Assembly (NCBI GenBank): GCA_024195585.1
Contig: SWBL01000027.1
Location: forward strand, 124,001 to 188,000
Direction of reading: 5' to 3'
Source of the DNA: Aureobasidium sp. EXF-3400
Lineage: Eukaryota > Ascomycota > Dothideomycetes > Dothideales > Saccotheciaceae
DNA: 64,000 nt
Positions 1-10,682 of the stretch are shown here, in pieces (the first letter of the stretch is position 1; each line of letters starts with the position of its first letter). The notes beneath the pieces were generated by a model that did not search any database, was not told where the DNA came from, and saw only the letters and a list, made by a program, of their open reading frames with translations. A program made the translations under genes and the position numbers.

Positions 1-218
1 CAGACCCGAATTTCCTGAAACGCGTGGCCACAACACTCATGTTCCAAGCACCTTTCCTGGCTCTAACCATGGTGGCTCTCAATCTGTGGCATCATAACTA
101 CAATCTTGATCTGACATGGAATCAAATACCTGTGTGGCAGGGGTTTTTGGTGTTTGGAGCCACGAATCTTTGTGCTAAGTTATCTATGAAGGTGGCCGGG
201 TTTAAGGGTGTCTTGTAG
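1..218 (+). CDS. C-terminal part of an unrecognised multi-pass membrane protein (5' end outside window)
   Basis: An open frame enters from the left edge (first full codon at base 3) and stops at 216-218, giving about 71 residues. Two hydrophobic stretches are visible (FQAPFLALTMVALNLW and WQGFLVFGATNLCAKLSM) with a short polar, aromatic loop between them (HHNYNLDLTWNQIP), as in the last two membrane helices of a multi-pass protein. I do not recognise the family; an acyltransferase or other small-molecule membrane enzyme is possible but unsupported. It is followed by decayed genes, so whether the missing upstream part is intact cannot be judged here. Confidence 0.5.
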   Translation, partial: DPNFLKRVATTLMFQAPFLALTMVALNLWHHNYNLDLTWNQIPVWQGFLVFGATNLCAKLSMKVAGFKGVL

Positions 219-741
219 CAGAGTTTTGACATTTTTGGAGAGTTAAGGATGGTGTAGGATTCGAGGTATCGCAAAGGAGATTGCAGATAAACGTATCTTG
301 GTGCCTTCTACATATAGCGGAATAGTGCTAGGATGTTCGGGGTCTGTGTCGCCTTTCATTGTGCATAGAACACGCTTGACCGGTAAAAGCTTATTGAAAA
401 CGCATCCGGCGATTGGAAGTTTGTTTTTACTGACTTGTGTATGCCGCTCTATCTTAGCGGCCCTGAGTGTCTAGCCCAGCACATCTCTCAACATTAACGC
501 TAAGCTCTCTTTTAGCAGCCTTTATCGCTTGCACACACTGCCTAATAGGCAATCCTAGTATTCCACCCAGTGTCTCTTCTAATTCCTCTAGTCTTAGCTT
601 CCAAAAACACCATCTCGCAAGACTGAGACTGTTTGCCGTAATCCTAGCCCCACTTGCAAGCTTTCCAGGTTCTGCGCTTGAGTGTGATAGACTGTAATTC
701 TCCATCGATAGCTTAAGTGTCAAAAAAGTTGCAGAAAGAGA
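219..741. other. Gene-free stretch, TA-rich, possible repeat remnant
   Basis: No convincing gene. The minus strand is open from 723 to 454 (89 codons) but has an alternative start, a Leu/Glu-rich heptad-like segment and no motif I can name. CTA/TAG-type words are frequent between about 440 and 640. It abuts the broken end of the reductase fragment, so it may be sequence that arrived with or after that break. Confidence 0.4.
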
Positions 742-1218
742 TTAACGAGGAATGTTTCGGGTGCATGGCTTACAAGACAGTCCGAGATGGACATGATTCT
801 TACCAAGAGACACTGAGGTTGAGATGCTTTTTGATGTGATGACAAGCTTCTTAAGAGAGGGCGTCTGAAGTGCAGCACCAAGCATGTTCTCATTTCCCTT
901 GACTGTGGGCTCGTAGACATCAGTTTGTGGGTCAAGGAAGGGCGAAGGTAGTGGAGACGCGAGGTGAATGATATAGGTCGCATCTTTGGTTGCCTGGTCA
1001 TAGGCTCCCGGGACAGAGAGATCCGGCACCTCTACGAAAGACAACTTGTCTCCAGGAGCCAAGGCGCTGATTTTGGGATGGATGCGAAGAAATTCGGCTT
1101 GTGCAGTAGAACGAACAGCGGCGCGAACAGTGTAACCCTGTTCAAGCGCATCTAAGAGGACTTTGAATCCAATGAAACCGGAGACGCCGGTAATGAGGAT
1201 AAGAGTAGAAGCGGCCAT
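742..1218 (-). pseudogene. Truncated NAD(P)-dependent extended SDR (dihydroflavonol-4-reductase/aldehyde-reductase-like)
   Basis: From the ATG at 1218 the protein reads a Rossmann N-terminus, ILITGVSGFIG (the TGxxGxxG cofactor-binding signature), then the charged YTVRAAVRS strand that selects NADP(H), and a well-conserved THIIHLASP-like segment (TYIIHLASPLPSPFLDP). Identity to the family ends after KKLVITS, just where a Ser/Thr catalytic strand should continue; the last 30 or so residues look unrelated and the YxxxK active-site half is absent downstream. Full-length relatives have about 330-350 residues against 158 here. A donor-like GTAAG lies just after the break, so a spliced remainder was considered, but nothing homologous follows. 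I call it a 5' gene fragment. Confidence 0.65.
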
Positions 1219-1376
1219 CGTGGAGTTTCTCGGGAGAATCAATCATTTGCAGAAGTGTGAGTAGTCAGGAAGGGACGAAACTCTCGATGTCGAGAGGAGA
1301 GAAATCATGTAGAGCTTGGTGATCACGGATTCCGGGAGCAGGAAACCCGTTGTTCAGGGGACTTTCATTCTTCGGG

Positions 1377-1419
1377 ACCGCTCCGTCCTTCGGTACCGCT
1401 CCAGTCCTCCGGACCGCTC
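1377..1419. repeat. Short tandem repeat, 18-bp period (ACCGCTC core)
   Basis: ACCGCTC occurs at 1377, 1395 and 1413, exactly 18 bp apart, with related spacers (CGTCCTTCGGT and CAGTCCTCCGG). Two and a bit copies. The CCG/CGG words resemble binding sites of Zn2Cys6 regulators, but that is only a resemblance. Confidence 0.55.
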
Positions 1420-1953
1420 AACTGATTGCTGTCTATCTCAGTCTCCCTGCGGTGCTGCCCGACCGGGAGACCCTGCAGTAAGCTCCAGCCAAAGAAGGCT
1501 CGGCTCGTGTGGCTTGAGGCGGGTTCCGCTCAACAGGGTCAACGGGCATTCGGCGTGCTAAAGCTTGTTTTCACGTCTGGGATTATACGAGGCAATGATT
1601 TCAGGTCTCGGGGGTGGCGCGGTGAATGGGAGAAGCAAATTGAATTGATGTTGATGATTGATGGAGACAGATGTCAACCGATCAGTTTATGTAGGTAACG
1701 AGCGTCGCTCCTTCCCATCGGCAACCAACAAAGCGATCCTGAAGGATCAAGAGAGGTGCACTATTCTCAATAACTCTTGCTTCCACTTGTCATCTGCCGA
1801 GGTGCATCCTCCGTCTGCCTCAACTATATTCTCACAGTCATCGGCAAGCCATGTCCGAAGCCCACTCCGATATACACATACGAAAGGACGGCTTAATGTA
1901 TGGCTTAGCTCTTAGCCCGTTTTGTTAGAGCTCTAGTATCGCTTAGGTAGTAA

Positions 1954-1978
1954 GCATCTAGGATTGAGAATCCTATGC
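1954..1978. repeat. Hairpin in TA-rich DNA
   Basis: GCAT (1954-1957) and AGGATT (1960-1965) pair with AATCCT (1969-1974) and ATGC (1975-1978), leaving a 2-nt bulge and a 3-nt loop. It sits about 140 bp upstream of the broken edge of the flavoprotein fragment and may belong to a repeat remnant. Confidence 0.5.
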
Positions 1979-2117
1979 TCTAGATCTTTGTGTTATTAAT
2001 AGACGACGATGAGCCCGTAGGCGCTCGAGCCTTTAAGCTCTCAAGCAAAAGGATGCTATACATTATAAGTAACGGCTAGTTGTTACAATAGTGACTCATT
2101 GTTCGCTACATCTGCCG

Positions 2118-2985
2118 CTCTTTGACTCGCCTGGTCGGCGGTGAGTGTGCCACTGTAGGTTATGCAGGTGGATATCTGCAAGGCGATGGTCACTCAGCAC
2201 TTTCCTCAACATACCGCATGGCTGCCGACCAGGTTTTTGAGTGGGAGGTAGTGACGACCGATGGCACGCACGTCGTTGCAACTCCAACTCAGCATTCGGA
2301 TCTTTACTGGGCTCTAAATGGTGGCGGTAGCGGTACCTATGGTGTCGTCATCTCTGTGACGGTCAAAGCTTTCGAAGATGGTATAGTAGGTGGCGCACCG
2401 ATCGCGTTCAGTCAATCTGCAAACTCATATGAGACTTTCTGGGAGGCTATCAAAGAGTCTCATGCCCATCTTCCAGCTTTAGACACAGGAGCAGGCGTTC
2501 TCTACTCCTTGACTAACACGACCTATACGATCGTTCACATCACTTCTCCCGGAAGCACCAAGGAGGATATGGAGAAGCTCCCAAGTCCCTACTTGACAAA
2601 TTTGAAAGCACTAGGAGCTCAGATCTCATTGACCGTCACTTCTTATCCGAACTATCTGGAACACTTCGACTTTTATCTGGGTCCTCTGCGATATGGCAAC
2701 CCAGTCGTCAACATCATCGACGTGACCCTCGCTGGTCGTCTAATTCCTCGTCCTGTCATTGGAAACTCAATTAGCAATGAAGCTTTCATGGACGCTCTCA
2801 AGCTCAGTATGTATCTGGGCGGAAAATTCGTCACTGGTGGTATCGGACTCAAGGCCACTCACGAGGTCGCCGGCAATAATGCGTCGTCCAATGCCGTTCT
2901 ACCAGCTTCGCGAGATGCTCTGGTACCAGGATATGCAAAAGTCCTGCATAGCTATAATGCATACCTCGCCAAAACGGCAGGGTAG
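2118..2985 (+). pseudogene. FAD-linked oxidoreductase (berberine-bridge-enzyme-like) fragment lacking both ends
   Basis: The frame opens abruptly at the glycine-rich second half of an FAD_binding_4 domain: VGGECATVGYAGGYLQGDGH, then SSTYRMAADQVFEWEVV and the highly typical DLYWALNGGGSGTYGVV. The first 150-200 residues, including the signal peptide and the His that usually carries FAD, are missing; an in-frame TGA lies at 2092-2094 and there is no ATG before the homology. At the other end the terminal BBE motif (the NWQ/YxRL region of about 50 residues) is absent and the frame stops at 2985. Inside, the frame is open with no stops, so the decay looks recent or by deletion rather than by many point mutations. 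Confidence 0.75.
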
Positions 2986-3832
2986 GCATGCTGTCAAAGA
3001 AGCCCAGCATATGAACAAGCATAGATCGAATGGTGCTAGTCCTGGTAGTTACAAATAAGCAGAACTTGGATGTTGTGCGAATGTTTGCCCGAACGTGGGT
3101 TTGGTGCTTCAGAAGTTTGCTTAGAGGGACTCTGGATGGAGTTCTATCGTGCAGTGTTGGAGGTTTGCGTGTGGAGCGGAGTCGTCAATAAGCAAAGTGT
3201 TGCGCACGAAACCAGAAGTTACGTCTCGATAGAGTGTGTCTAGGCGAACCGTGAGGTCGAATAACGTGTATGTGCTTGATCACAAGGTTGGAACAAGGTA
3301 CTGGAATCCGAGTTTCGAGCAATCGACACCTGGGAGGGATTGGAGAAGTAACAGAATTGGTACTGTACGAAGTATTATGGAACAGGGAATGCAAAGTTGG
3401 AAACACGTGGTGGAGCTTTTTGTTGGCGGCTTTGTGGAAACCTTTATGCAAAAGTTGTAAAGGGGCTCATGCTGGTGCTGCAGAAGAAGATATTGAATAT
3501 ACTAAGAGATATTAATGATCAGCTGGACTACATGACAACATCTACATGTCGTAGAGTGAGCTCTATATTGACGACGAGGAAACACTGCATGGCTGGGCAC
3601 TTAGCTAGGTTTAACGTGCCCAGTGTGATATTCACCTGTTGCTCGTCGCGAAAGCGATAGACTACTAAGGTATTATCGTAGAAAGATCAGCTACATGAGA
3701 TACATTCATCTAGTTACAGTCAGTATTAGAAGCCAGTATGTAATTATCCAAATTCTCAATCTTGGAAGTCAAAAAAAAAAATTGCAAGAGTCTAGGAAGC
3801 TGAGATAAATGCCTATCCTTTCCGACGGTCTG
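2986..3832. other. Intergenic DNA
   Basis: I see no gene. An 11-nt A run lies at 3771-3781 close to the 3' end of the acyl-CoA synthetase on the other strand, and a perfect inverted repeat lies at 3593-3623. Confidence 0.5.
3593..3623. repeat. Perfect 8-bp inverted repeat with 15-nt loop
   Basis: CTGGGCAC (3593-3600) and GTGCCCAG (3616-3623) are exact reverse complements around a TA-rich loop. It could be a remnant of a small mobile element or chance; there is no T-tract that would suggest a terminator. Confidence 0.55.
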
Positions 3833-6075
3833 TCAGTCCTTGGTGTCGGCATAGACCTTTTCGATGGCCTTTTTGAACCGCTCAATCAAGGCTTTGCGGT
3901 TTAGTTTCTGAGCATTTGTGACAAGTCCAGTCTGTGGTGTCCATTCCTCCTCGCTGAGCACTACACCTTGGATCATTTCGATGCCTTGTAGTCCGTGTTG
4001 CTTCCCCACGCTTTGTAGCATTTTGCAGACAGCCGACTGCACTTTGGGCCTGCCACAAAGTTCAGTATAGTCATCATCTGGTTCACCGACCTCCTTGGCT
4101 AGTTTACAAAGCACAATCGGGACGGGGTTGACGATTGCGATGGGCTTGGCATGGGAGGGGGATGCATATACACATAGGTTTGCCACCACTGGTGCAGACC
4201 GATAGAGCGATTCGAGCTGAGTCGCGATTTCAGTCAGTGAAGAACGACAAAGAACTGGTTTCGAGTAGAAACCAATGGATGACACAGAGGGAAGGGTGCA
4301 CAAACCTTTTCCAAAGCGATGTATTCTCCATTCAGAGTTTTGACGAGGTTCTTCTTGCGATCAATAAGGCTGAGGTTCCCATCGGTGTCAAACTCTCCAA
4401 TGTCCCCCGTCTTGAACCAGCCATCGTGAAAAGCTTTGGCGTCTTCCTCGGGATTATCAAGATAACCTTCGGTAACGGCAGCGCCTCGGATCCAGATCTC
4501 GCCCTGGGCTGGATGATCTGAGGTCAGATAGTCCAGTTCCGGTACATCAACCAGCTTGATTTCAACAGAAGCCGGTATGGGTCCGACCTTACTCGATGAC
4601 CAGGCCAAGGGATCGTTGAGGGCGCCCATCCTAAAAACTGTTAGCTGGCGCTTCGAAGATCTTCTTCTTGTTGATGTATGGGGAGGAACCCACCCGACAG
4701 TCTCAGTCAAGCCGTATCCACTCAACATAGGGCATATGACGAAGGAGATGAAGCGCAAGGTTGATTCTGCAATCGGTCCCCCGCCATTCAACACCACCTT
4801 GAGGTTCCCACCAGTCGCTTGTCTGACCTTGTTGAAGACCAGGGCATCTAGCAACTCGGTGCCCGGCAAGCCCCAGTACAGTAGATTCTCTTTCGCAGAC
4901 AACGCACCCCAGAAAAGCTTCCTCTGCAGCCAGCCGGCAGAATCTACCTTGGCCACTATGCCTTTCCTGACCGACTCCCACACAGCCGGTACGCCAACCA
5001 TGATGGAAGGTTTGAAAGCGGCTATGTCTCCTACACACTTGCGGACTGACGAGTCGACCAGAGTACGAGGGCTCCCGTAACCCATTACGGCACCCCAGTA
5101 CAACGCTGCGTTTTCATACATAAATTCAATGATGTGCGCAAGGGGCAGGTACGCAAGGAGGCGTTCTCCGGGTGCTATGATGCACCCGACAATAGGTTGT
5201 ATACCAGCAATACCAGCAACGATATTTTTGTGCTTTAGCAAGACCCCTTTCGGGGGGCCTGTGCTTCCTGATGTGTACATGATACACGCAAGATCGTCTG
5301 CAGTGGGAGGCACAGGATCTGTTGCAAGCTTTGAACCTGTTTCGAGAAATTCGCTAAAGGACAAGAGGCGGACATGCGAATGAGCCCTGTTAAGCACGCT
5401 CACATGGTCCTGATCGATGGGTTGCGGAGCAGCATCATTGTAGATGATCGCACGGATATGTTGAACCTGGTTGAGGACTTTAGTGACGCGTGGCAGCAGT
5501 GTTGGGTCAAGGAATATGGCGAGGGCATTTGTTTGTTTCAAAGAATGAGAAAGCCCCTCTTCTCCAAGCGTATCGTAAGCTGTAACAATGGTCATGGATT
5601 GCGAAATTGCTCCATGAGCGACAGTGAACCAGAATGCAGAGGTCGCGCCATAGATTTCGATTCGGTCGTTTCGACTTAGACCAAGGCTTCGCATTGCCAT
5701 ACCAGCAAGAAGTGCTCGTTGTTCGAATTGAACATACGAGAGGTAAGAGTAGTCGGAAAGCTCGTAGTAGGTCCATGGTTTCTCGATGGGCTTTCCTTCT
5801 TTATCCTTAGTTTTCTTGGTTTCTGTGTGCGTGTCAAGCACTTTGCGCGAGCCCAGGGCATGTGCATGGCCATGTGTTTTGGCAGCTTGCCTGAGGATGT
5901 CAAAAATGGTCTGCACTTCCGGCGCAAGCCTCTCGTGAAGTCTATCCTTGGCTACAGGATGGCGACGAGGGATGGTTTCGCCGTCTACCTTCTCGACACC
6001 TTCCACCTCTACCGTAGACGGTCCACTCTTGACGATCCGTGGTTGCAACGACAGTCGCTGGGATCTTGAAGTCAT
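3833..6075 (-). CDS. Long-chain acyl-CoA synthetase (AMP-forming fatty acid-CoA ligase)
   Basis: Activates long-chain fatty acids to acyl-CoA with ATP and CoA, for lipid synthesis, import or beta-oxidation. Three exons: 6075-4694, 4630-4306, 4216-3833; 696 aa, the normal length for FAA1/FAA4-type enzymes. The P-loop-like AMP-binding motif YTSGSTGPPKG lies near residue 270, followed by GYGLTETV (adenylate site), TGDIGEFD and the DRKKNLVKTLNGEYIALEK segment that ends exon 2. The first intron (4693-4631, 63 nt) keeps the frame and has no stop, so it is invisible as a frame break; removing it restores GLTETVGMGALNDPLAW, the family pattern. The second intron is 4305-4217. Start is the first ATG. 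No C-terminal SKL-type signal (ends ADTKD), so a peroxisomal place is not indicated. Confidence 0.93.
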
Positions 6076-6836
6076 TGCGATTCAGAATGAAAGCTGGAGA
6101 CGAAGGCCAAGTCGCAAGCGGAAAAGCAGAGAACGATTACATGGCGCTCACACACCCTGTATATGAGATTTGGAATCATGCGGAACATGCATGATGACAG
6201 CAGAACGCCGAAGGGGGATTGAGCAGGCAACCATGACAAAGCCAGAGTTCGGTATCTCAGGACATTCCTCAAGGGTACCGAGGTGGGGTTAGTAATCAGC
6301 AAGCTCAATGACCTAGACTTCTTTATCACCCACTAACCAAACAGAAACGTGGTCATCGAGACACACGACCTATTTCTCGGCTTGCCAAGCCCAGATTTCG
6401 TTGTGAATCCTTCCAGCTAAATAAAGTTAACGATGGAAGGAGCAATCAGCAGGCCGTGTGTCGTGCCACCTAGATCACATCGCCAAGACGAGCTCCTTGT
6501 TACTAACCTTTCCTTACGCATCAAACCTAATCCATCTGGGGTTGCTCTAACCCGTATTTCCCCTTGCTGTCTACAGGATGCGGTTTATGTTGGCATTCGC
6601 AAGGTATGGTCCTTTGAGCAATCGACAGCCGAGAAAAGGTAAGAGAAGAAACGCAGAGACACTGTGCGAGTATGTAAAGCAGCGTTGTACAAGGAGACTC
6701 CCAATTCAGGACGTCGAAAAGCAGACCTATTTAAATCAGAAGGGAAAAAGAAGGACCCAGGGTATCATTTTTGTTGTCCATTCCTCCACCAATCCCTAAC
6801 ACCAGCCAGAGAAATCAAACCCCCAGCTCTTGAAAA
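6076..6836. other. Intergenic DNA, promoter side of the acyl-CoA synthetase
   Basis: No gene seen on either strand. It holds the promoter of the acyl-CoA synthetase and the 3' flank of the next minus-strand gene. Confidence 0.5.
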
Positions 6837-8312
6837 TCATTTACGAGCATCTTCCCAATCATCACCATCATCATTAAAATCAGTATCGTCAGATTCGACT
6901 TCGAATTTCGTGCCTAGAGCAGCTTGACCTTGTCGGATCAGATCTTGGATCTGACGGTCGAGTTTGCGCATGCTTTTGTCGGCGTCGCGGTCTTTTCTTT
7001 CTATGCGGTGCAGGAAGCGTTGTGCGTCAGGGCTTAGGTTTTCTCCGTTCGCACTGGCGATGCTGGAGCGGCGGTCTGCGCCAAAACTTGTGCGGATGGG
7101 TGTGGTGACGGGTGAGCGGTGCACATTGATTGCAGGGCGCAAGGGTGCAGCAGATCGAGTGGAGGCTGTTGATGCTGTTGTAGCGGAACGATCTGCAAAT
7201 GCCTGGCTGAAGACGTCGAGACGAGATTGTTGTGCCTGTGGGGAGCCAGTGTAGGAGGTTTGGCGCGAGGGAGCGCGGCGAGTTACTGAGCTAAGAGCGC
7301 GACGACTGCTTGCTCTCGTGGCGCCGAGGTGTGTGTGACTGTCTATGGTAGTGTTGCGGTTGGATGGACGAGGTGCTTCAGGATTCGGATCCACCATGAC
7401 CCAGCCAGATTCGGTTTGTTGTCGCTTGAGAGAACGTTCAGGATTGTTGTCTTGCTCAAAGTCGCCAAAGAAGTCGTTTGTTGGATACTGTCCAGGCAGT
7501 GGAGTGGGCAGCTGGGTAGGTTGTACAAAATCATAGCCTCGTCCCGACCCAGCGTAGAAGCCACCAAAAGCACTCGCGCGACAAAAGTGCCAAACTTTGC
7601 CTACAACACCTCCTACTAGTTTCATGGCAAAGCCTCCCCACCCTTTGGTGTCTGAGGCGTCACTTGTGCTCGCCATGCTTGTGTAGCTGACAGTCCTGCC
7701 TTTTCCGTTCCTCTCCCTCGCCAAAAGACCCGGTACATGTGCAGTGTCTTGGTCAGGTGATGCGTCTCCAGAATCCCACTTCCAGCGAAAGTCTCTTTCT
7801 CCAGTCAAATCGTCGTGTCGTGAAGCAGCTGCTAGTGTTGGAGTGTCGAATTTGTAATCCAGTGTGTAATGTTCATTCGCAAGAGGAGCTGGACTCATGG
7901 CCTGCGTGGTATAGCCATGTTTCATGCCGTATGCCAGAGGCGCAGAAGTGTTTGGCTTGTTGGAGTTTGCGCGTGACCGCTTTCTTGTCAAGGCGGGTTT
8001 GTCTTGTGACGGAGTGGCTGCGAAATTCATAGCGTCGAAGCCAGGAGTGAGAGGTGGACGGAAGATGTTGCTGTGCAAGCGTCCTGACTGCTGATCCGGG
8101 AATGGATAGCTCGAAGCTGACGAGTAGACGGTCATGTTGGTGACCTCGAGTCCACGTTGAGGCGACGATAGAGTTAGGTCCAGAGACCCTGGAAGCGGGG
8201 TTGGTTGCTTTTTCTTGCTCAATTCTGTCCGTCGTTACACACAGTTGTCGACATGCATAAACACATGACTGCTATCGAATCCAATCCAGTCCGAGTCTTG
8301 ATGCTCAAGCAT
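6837..8312 (-). CDS. Unrecognised conserved-looking fungal protein, low complexity
   Basis: The long frame (8224-6837) has no ATG at its start (it would begin with TTG), so an upstream exon is expected. I propose exon 1 at 8312-8270, encoding MLEHQDSDWIGFDS, joined across a 45-nt intron (8269-8225, weak donor GTCATG) in correct phase; total 476 aa. The protein is Ser/Pro/Thr-rich with basic patches. The only compact segment is WGGFAMKLVGGVVGKVW followed by FYAGSGRGYDF near the middle. The C-terminus has a short coiled-coil-like part (FLHRIERKDRDADKSMRKLD) and an acidic end DDGDDWEDARK. No enzyme motif; probably nuclear or scaffold-like, but function unknown. It shares a roughly 280-bp divergent promoter with the zinc-ribbon gene. 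Confidence 0.7.
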
Positions 8313-8595
8313 GATGATGATTGTTGTTGTAATTCATCTCGCTACCTCCGTCATCGTCACCGCTTTGAAACGCCTAGACCTTGTGTTGGCCTGCCAACCG
8401 TGCCGTTTGTCTTTATCTCTACCAAGCTTGCGGACACTCCCGCCCTTCGACGTTTCTTCATCCATCACGGTCTGCTGATGATGGAGCCATACCGATAGAC
8501 TATTTGCGCTCTTCTCGACCGGCCAACCTTCGAGGGCTCTTTGGTTTCTCGCATGAGCGTCAGCCAATTTCCGATCTGGTAATGCTCACGCCAAG

Positions 8596-9426
8596 ATGGC
8601 TTTCAAGTGGATTTCTGCAATTGCTTCTCAATCCTTCACTTTGAAATTCAACGGCGCCCCAACTCTGCATACCAGCTTGTTTCCAGCGAACAATGTTCGA
8701 TCGTTCGTGCATCTGAGTCCCTATGCTTCAGGTATCGATTTACCCCCGAAGGATCTCCAAAAGAAGAGGGAAAGATTGTTAGCACGCATGAGAGAGACAA
8801 ATCGACGCAGGTATCAGGAGGATTCTGAGTACCGTGAAAGGCTCTTACGAGGATGCAAACAGAAATACGCCAATGAGTCCCAATATCGTGAACGAAACGA
8901 TTTGAGATCCACTAAAGCATACTTGGAGCGAAAATCAATACTGGTACATAATCCCAAGGCATATCAACTTCTGAGAGACCAGGTTACCGAGCGTGTCAAG
9001 GCAATATATCATAACAAAGCTGGATATAGATGGAATCAGGTCCTGGCAGGCCGACTGAGGCTTACACCACGCTATTGCGATGAGGTCGTTTGGGCTTCAC
9101 ACAAACCTGTGCTCTACCCAGCGAAAACTAATCATACGTGTGCCACTTGTGGTCGCAAGAGGCACGGCGGTTTGAAATTGTGGTACGTTACGAGTTGGTG
9201 CAGATTGAATTGAGGAGAAGCTGATGGTTCTTGATCCAGGTGGCGCCGCAAGAACGAACCTGAAAAGTACGACTGTATGCGATGCTTCGGAGCGGATCGA
9301 GAAGCATCGACACCAATACATTCACCTCTGGAATTTTCACCCCTACCCGATCGAGGTCCAGTTCAGGGACCGCCAGATCACGACGAAAAGGGTGATGAAG
9401 GAAGCGGCACCGGAGCAACAAAATGA
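8596..9426 (+). CDS. Zinc-ribbon-like protein with basic N-terminal helix repeats
   Basis: Two exons, 8596-9182 and 9240-9426 (intron 57 nt, GTACGT...CCAG); 257 aa. The N-terminus is Arg/Tyr-rich and possibly mitochondrial (MAFKWISAIASQSFTLKF, then several basic residues without acids). Residues about 60-110 repeat a YxxxxxYRERL pattern (RRRYQEDSEYRERL and KQKYANESQYRER). The C-terminal part has CATC (Cys182, Cys185) followed by GRKRHGGLKLWWRRK and then CMRC (Cys208, Cys211), a CxxC-x22-CxxC arrangement that could bind one zinc; the second pair only appears after splicing, which supports the intron. The last 45 residues are Pro/Gly/Asp-rich and disordered. I do not know its function; a nucleic-acid-binding or mitochondrial role is inference from the basic zinc ribbon. 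Confidence 0.75.
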
Positions 9427-9453
9427 TGTGTATTCTCCTACGATGCGCCGGAT

Positions 9454-9854
9454 ATGCATCTCTGCCACTTTGGTCGAAACTATGTCGAGCTGAAACTGAG
9501 CAAACAACACACGTCTTCCTGGGACCGAGTTTCCTCGCTAGAGGAATATGCTGCCAATTGGACGCTTAAGTATGTAGAGGTCATCGATGGGAGAAGTGGT
9601 CACCCCGAACTGGAAAGTTCGTGCTCTGCGTGGGCCAGAATCATTGGAGTGTCAGACTTGGACGGACAGTGATATATCCATCCACCAAGCCCGACAACCT
9701 AGTATACTCTGTTGACTTGGACTTTGGAGGAATTACCTTACTCAAACAGCGTGAGGTACGTGTAACAAAACACTCAAAAGCTTTCCCATCAACTGACCTG
9801 GTATAGGCAATTCTGGCCCTATTGGTCGTCTTGCCTGAGCATCTTCCTGGATGA
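9454..9854 (+). pseudogene. Frameshifted gene remnant (unrecognised fungal family)
   Basis: Two consecutive frames read like one protein. Frame A (ATG at 9454 to the stop at 9670-9672) gives NYVELKLSKQHTSSWDRVSS then NWTLKYVEVIDGRSGHPELE and WARIIGVSDLDGQ. Frame B continues without a gap of sense from about 9670: VIYPSTKPDNLVYSVDLDFG then GITLLKQRE, a clean 51-nt intron (9756-9806, GTACGT, branch-like CTGAC, TATAG), and AILALLVVLPEHLPG followed by a stop at 9852-9854. A single base loss or gain near 9660-9675 would join them. Frame A is also the frame of the zinc-ribbon gene, directly after its TGA at 9424. It could be a pseudogene, a sequencing error in a live gene, or a former extension of the zinc-ribbon gene. 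Confidence 0.5.
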
Positions 9855-10682
9855 CCACATATCAGAAAGAGAGCTGCTGCTGTCTGATGCAGGAGATCAA
9901 ATGGTTCAACTTTCTCCTGGATGGGTGGTCGGGTTAAAACCCAAGCATTTGCGCCTGGCGTTCTAAGATACTCAGATACAATGAGAGTCAATGTAGGCGC
10001 GGCACGTGAATAATTACTCCAGCCTCAAGGTGCAAGACAATCTTGAATTGCTCGGATACAGATGAAATCGAGAAACACATGGAAATCGCCTTCACTGGCC
10101 TCATAAGTGGTATGTTGAAAGTGAGTCAAGATTGTTGTCGTGGCATGTGAAGATATCGACCAGACGACGATGACCAAAACGGCAGTCGCATTTCTGGGGA
10201 AGGTTTTGTGAGAGAGGCAACTTCAACCAAGCTCTTTGAGACGCGACGACTTTCAGCCAACACATTGCTCAAATATCAATGATGATCGATCCATTACAGA
10301 CGGTTTCAGTCATGATAGAAGATGATGCACTCAACATGTGATAGCTGTCGTTGTTTGATGGACAGGCCACAACCCCTCAAGCACACCATCGAGCCGAAGA
10401 TTGGCGACATCCTTGATCGACAAACGTCACATGCCAAGCCGCATAAATGTCTACCAATCAATCAAGCTCCAGCTCCGTCGAGCAACCTGGAAGTCTTGTT
10501 ACTGGAGCAGAGCCTCTGAACGTCCTTCTGGAAAAGGGAGGAGCGCCCGTGTACCACTGCAGGCGGTCAGGCTATTGCCCTCCTCGCGGCTGCCGCATCA
10601 TGTTTCTGATCTCATGCCCTTATTGATTTACGCGTCGCTTACGATCCTCCTGGATTGTTTTTGCAATTCATAGCTCTATAAG
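9855..10682. other. Intergenic DNA upstream of the sugar transporter
   Basis: No gene seen. Open frames here are short and without recognisable features. Confidence 0.5.

Larger units (their letters stand above)
1243..2117. other. Gene-free stretch between two broken genes
   Basis: No coding signal on either strand. The first part would have been the promoter of the reductase fragment. Bases about 1915-2100 are strongly TA-rich and contain a hairpin (1954-1978). The next gene fragment starts without a start codon straight after this stretch. Confidence 0.5.
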
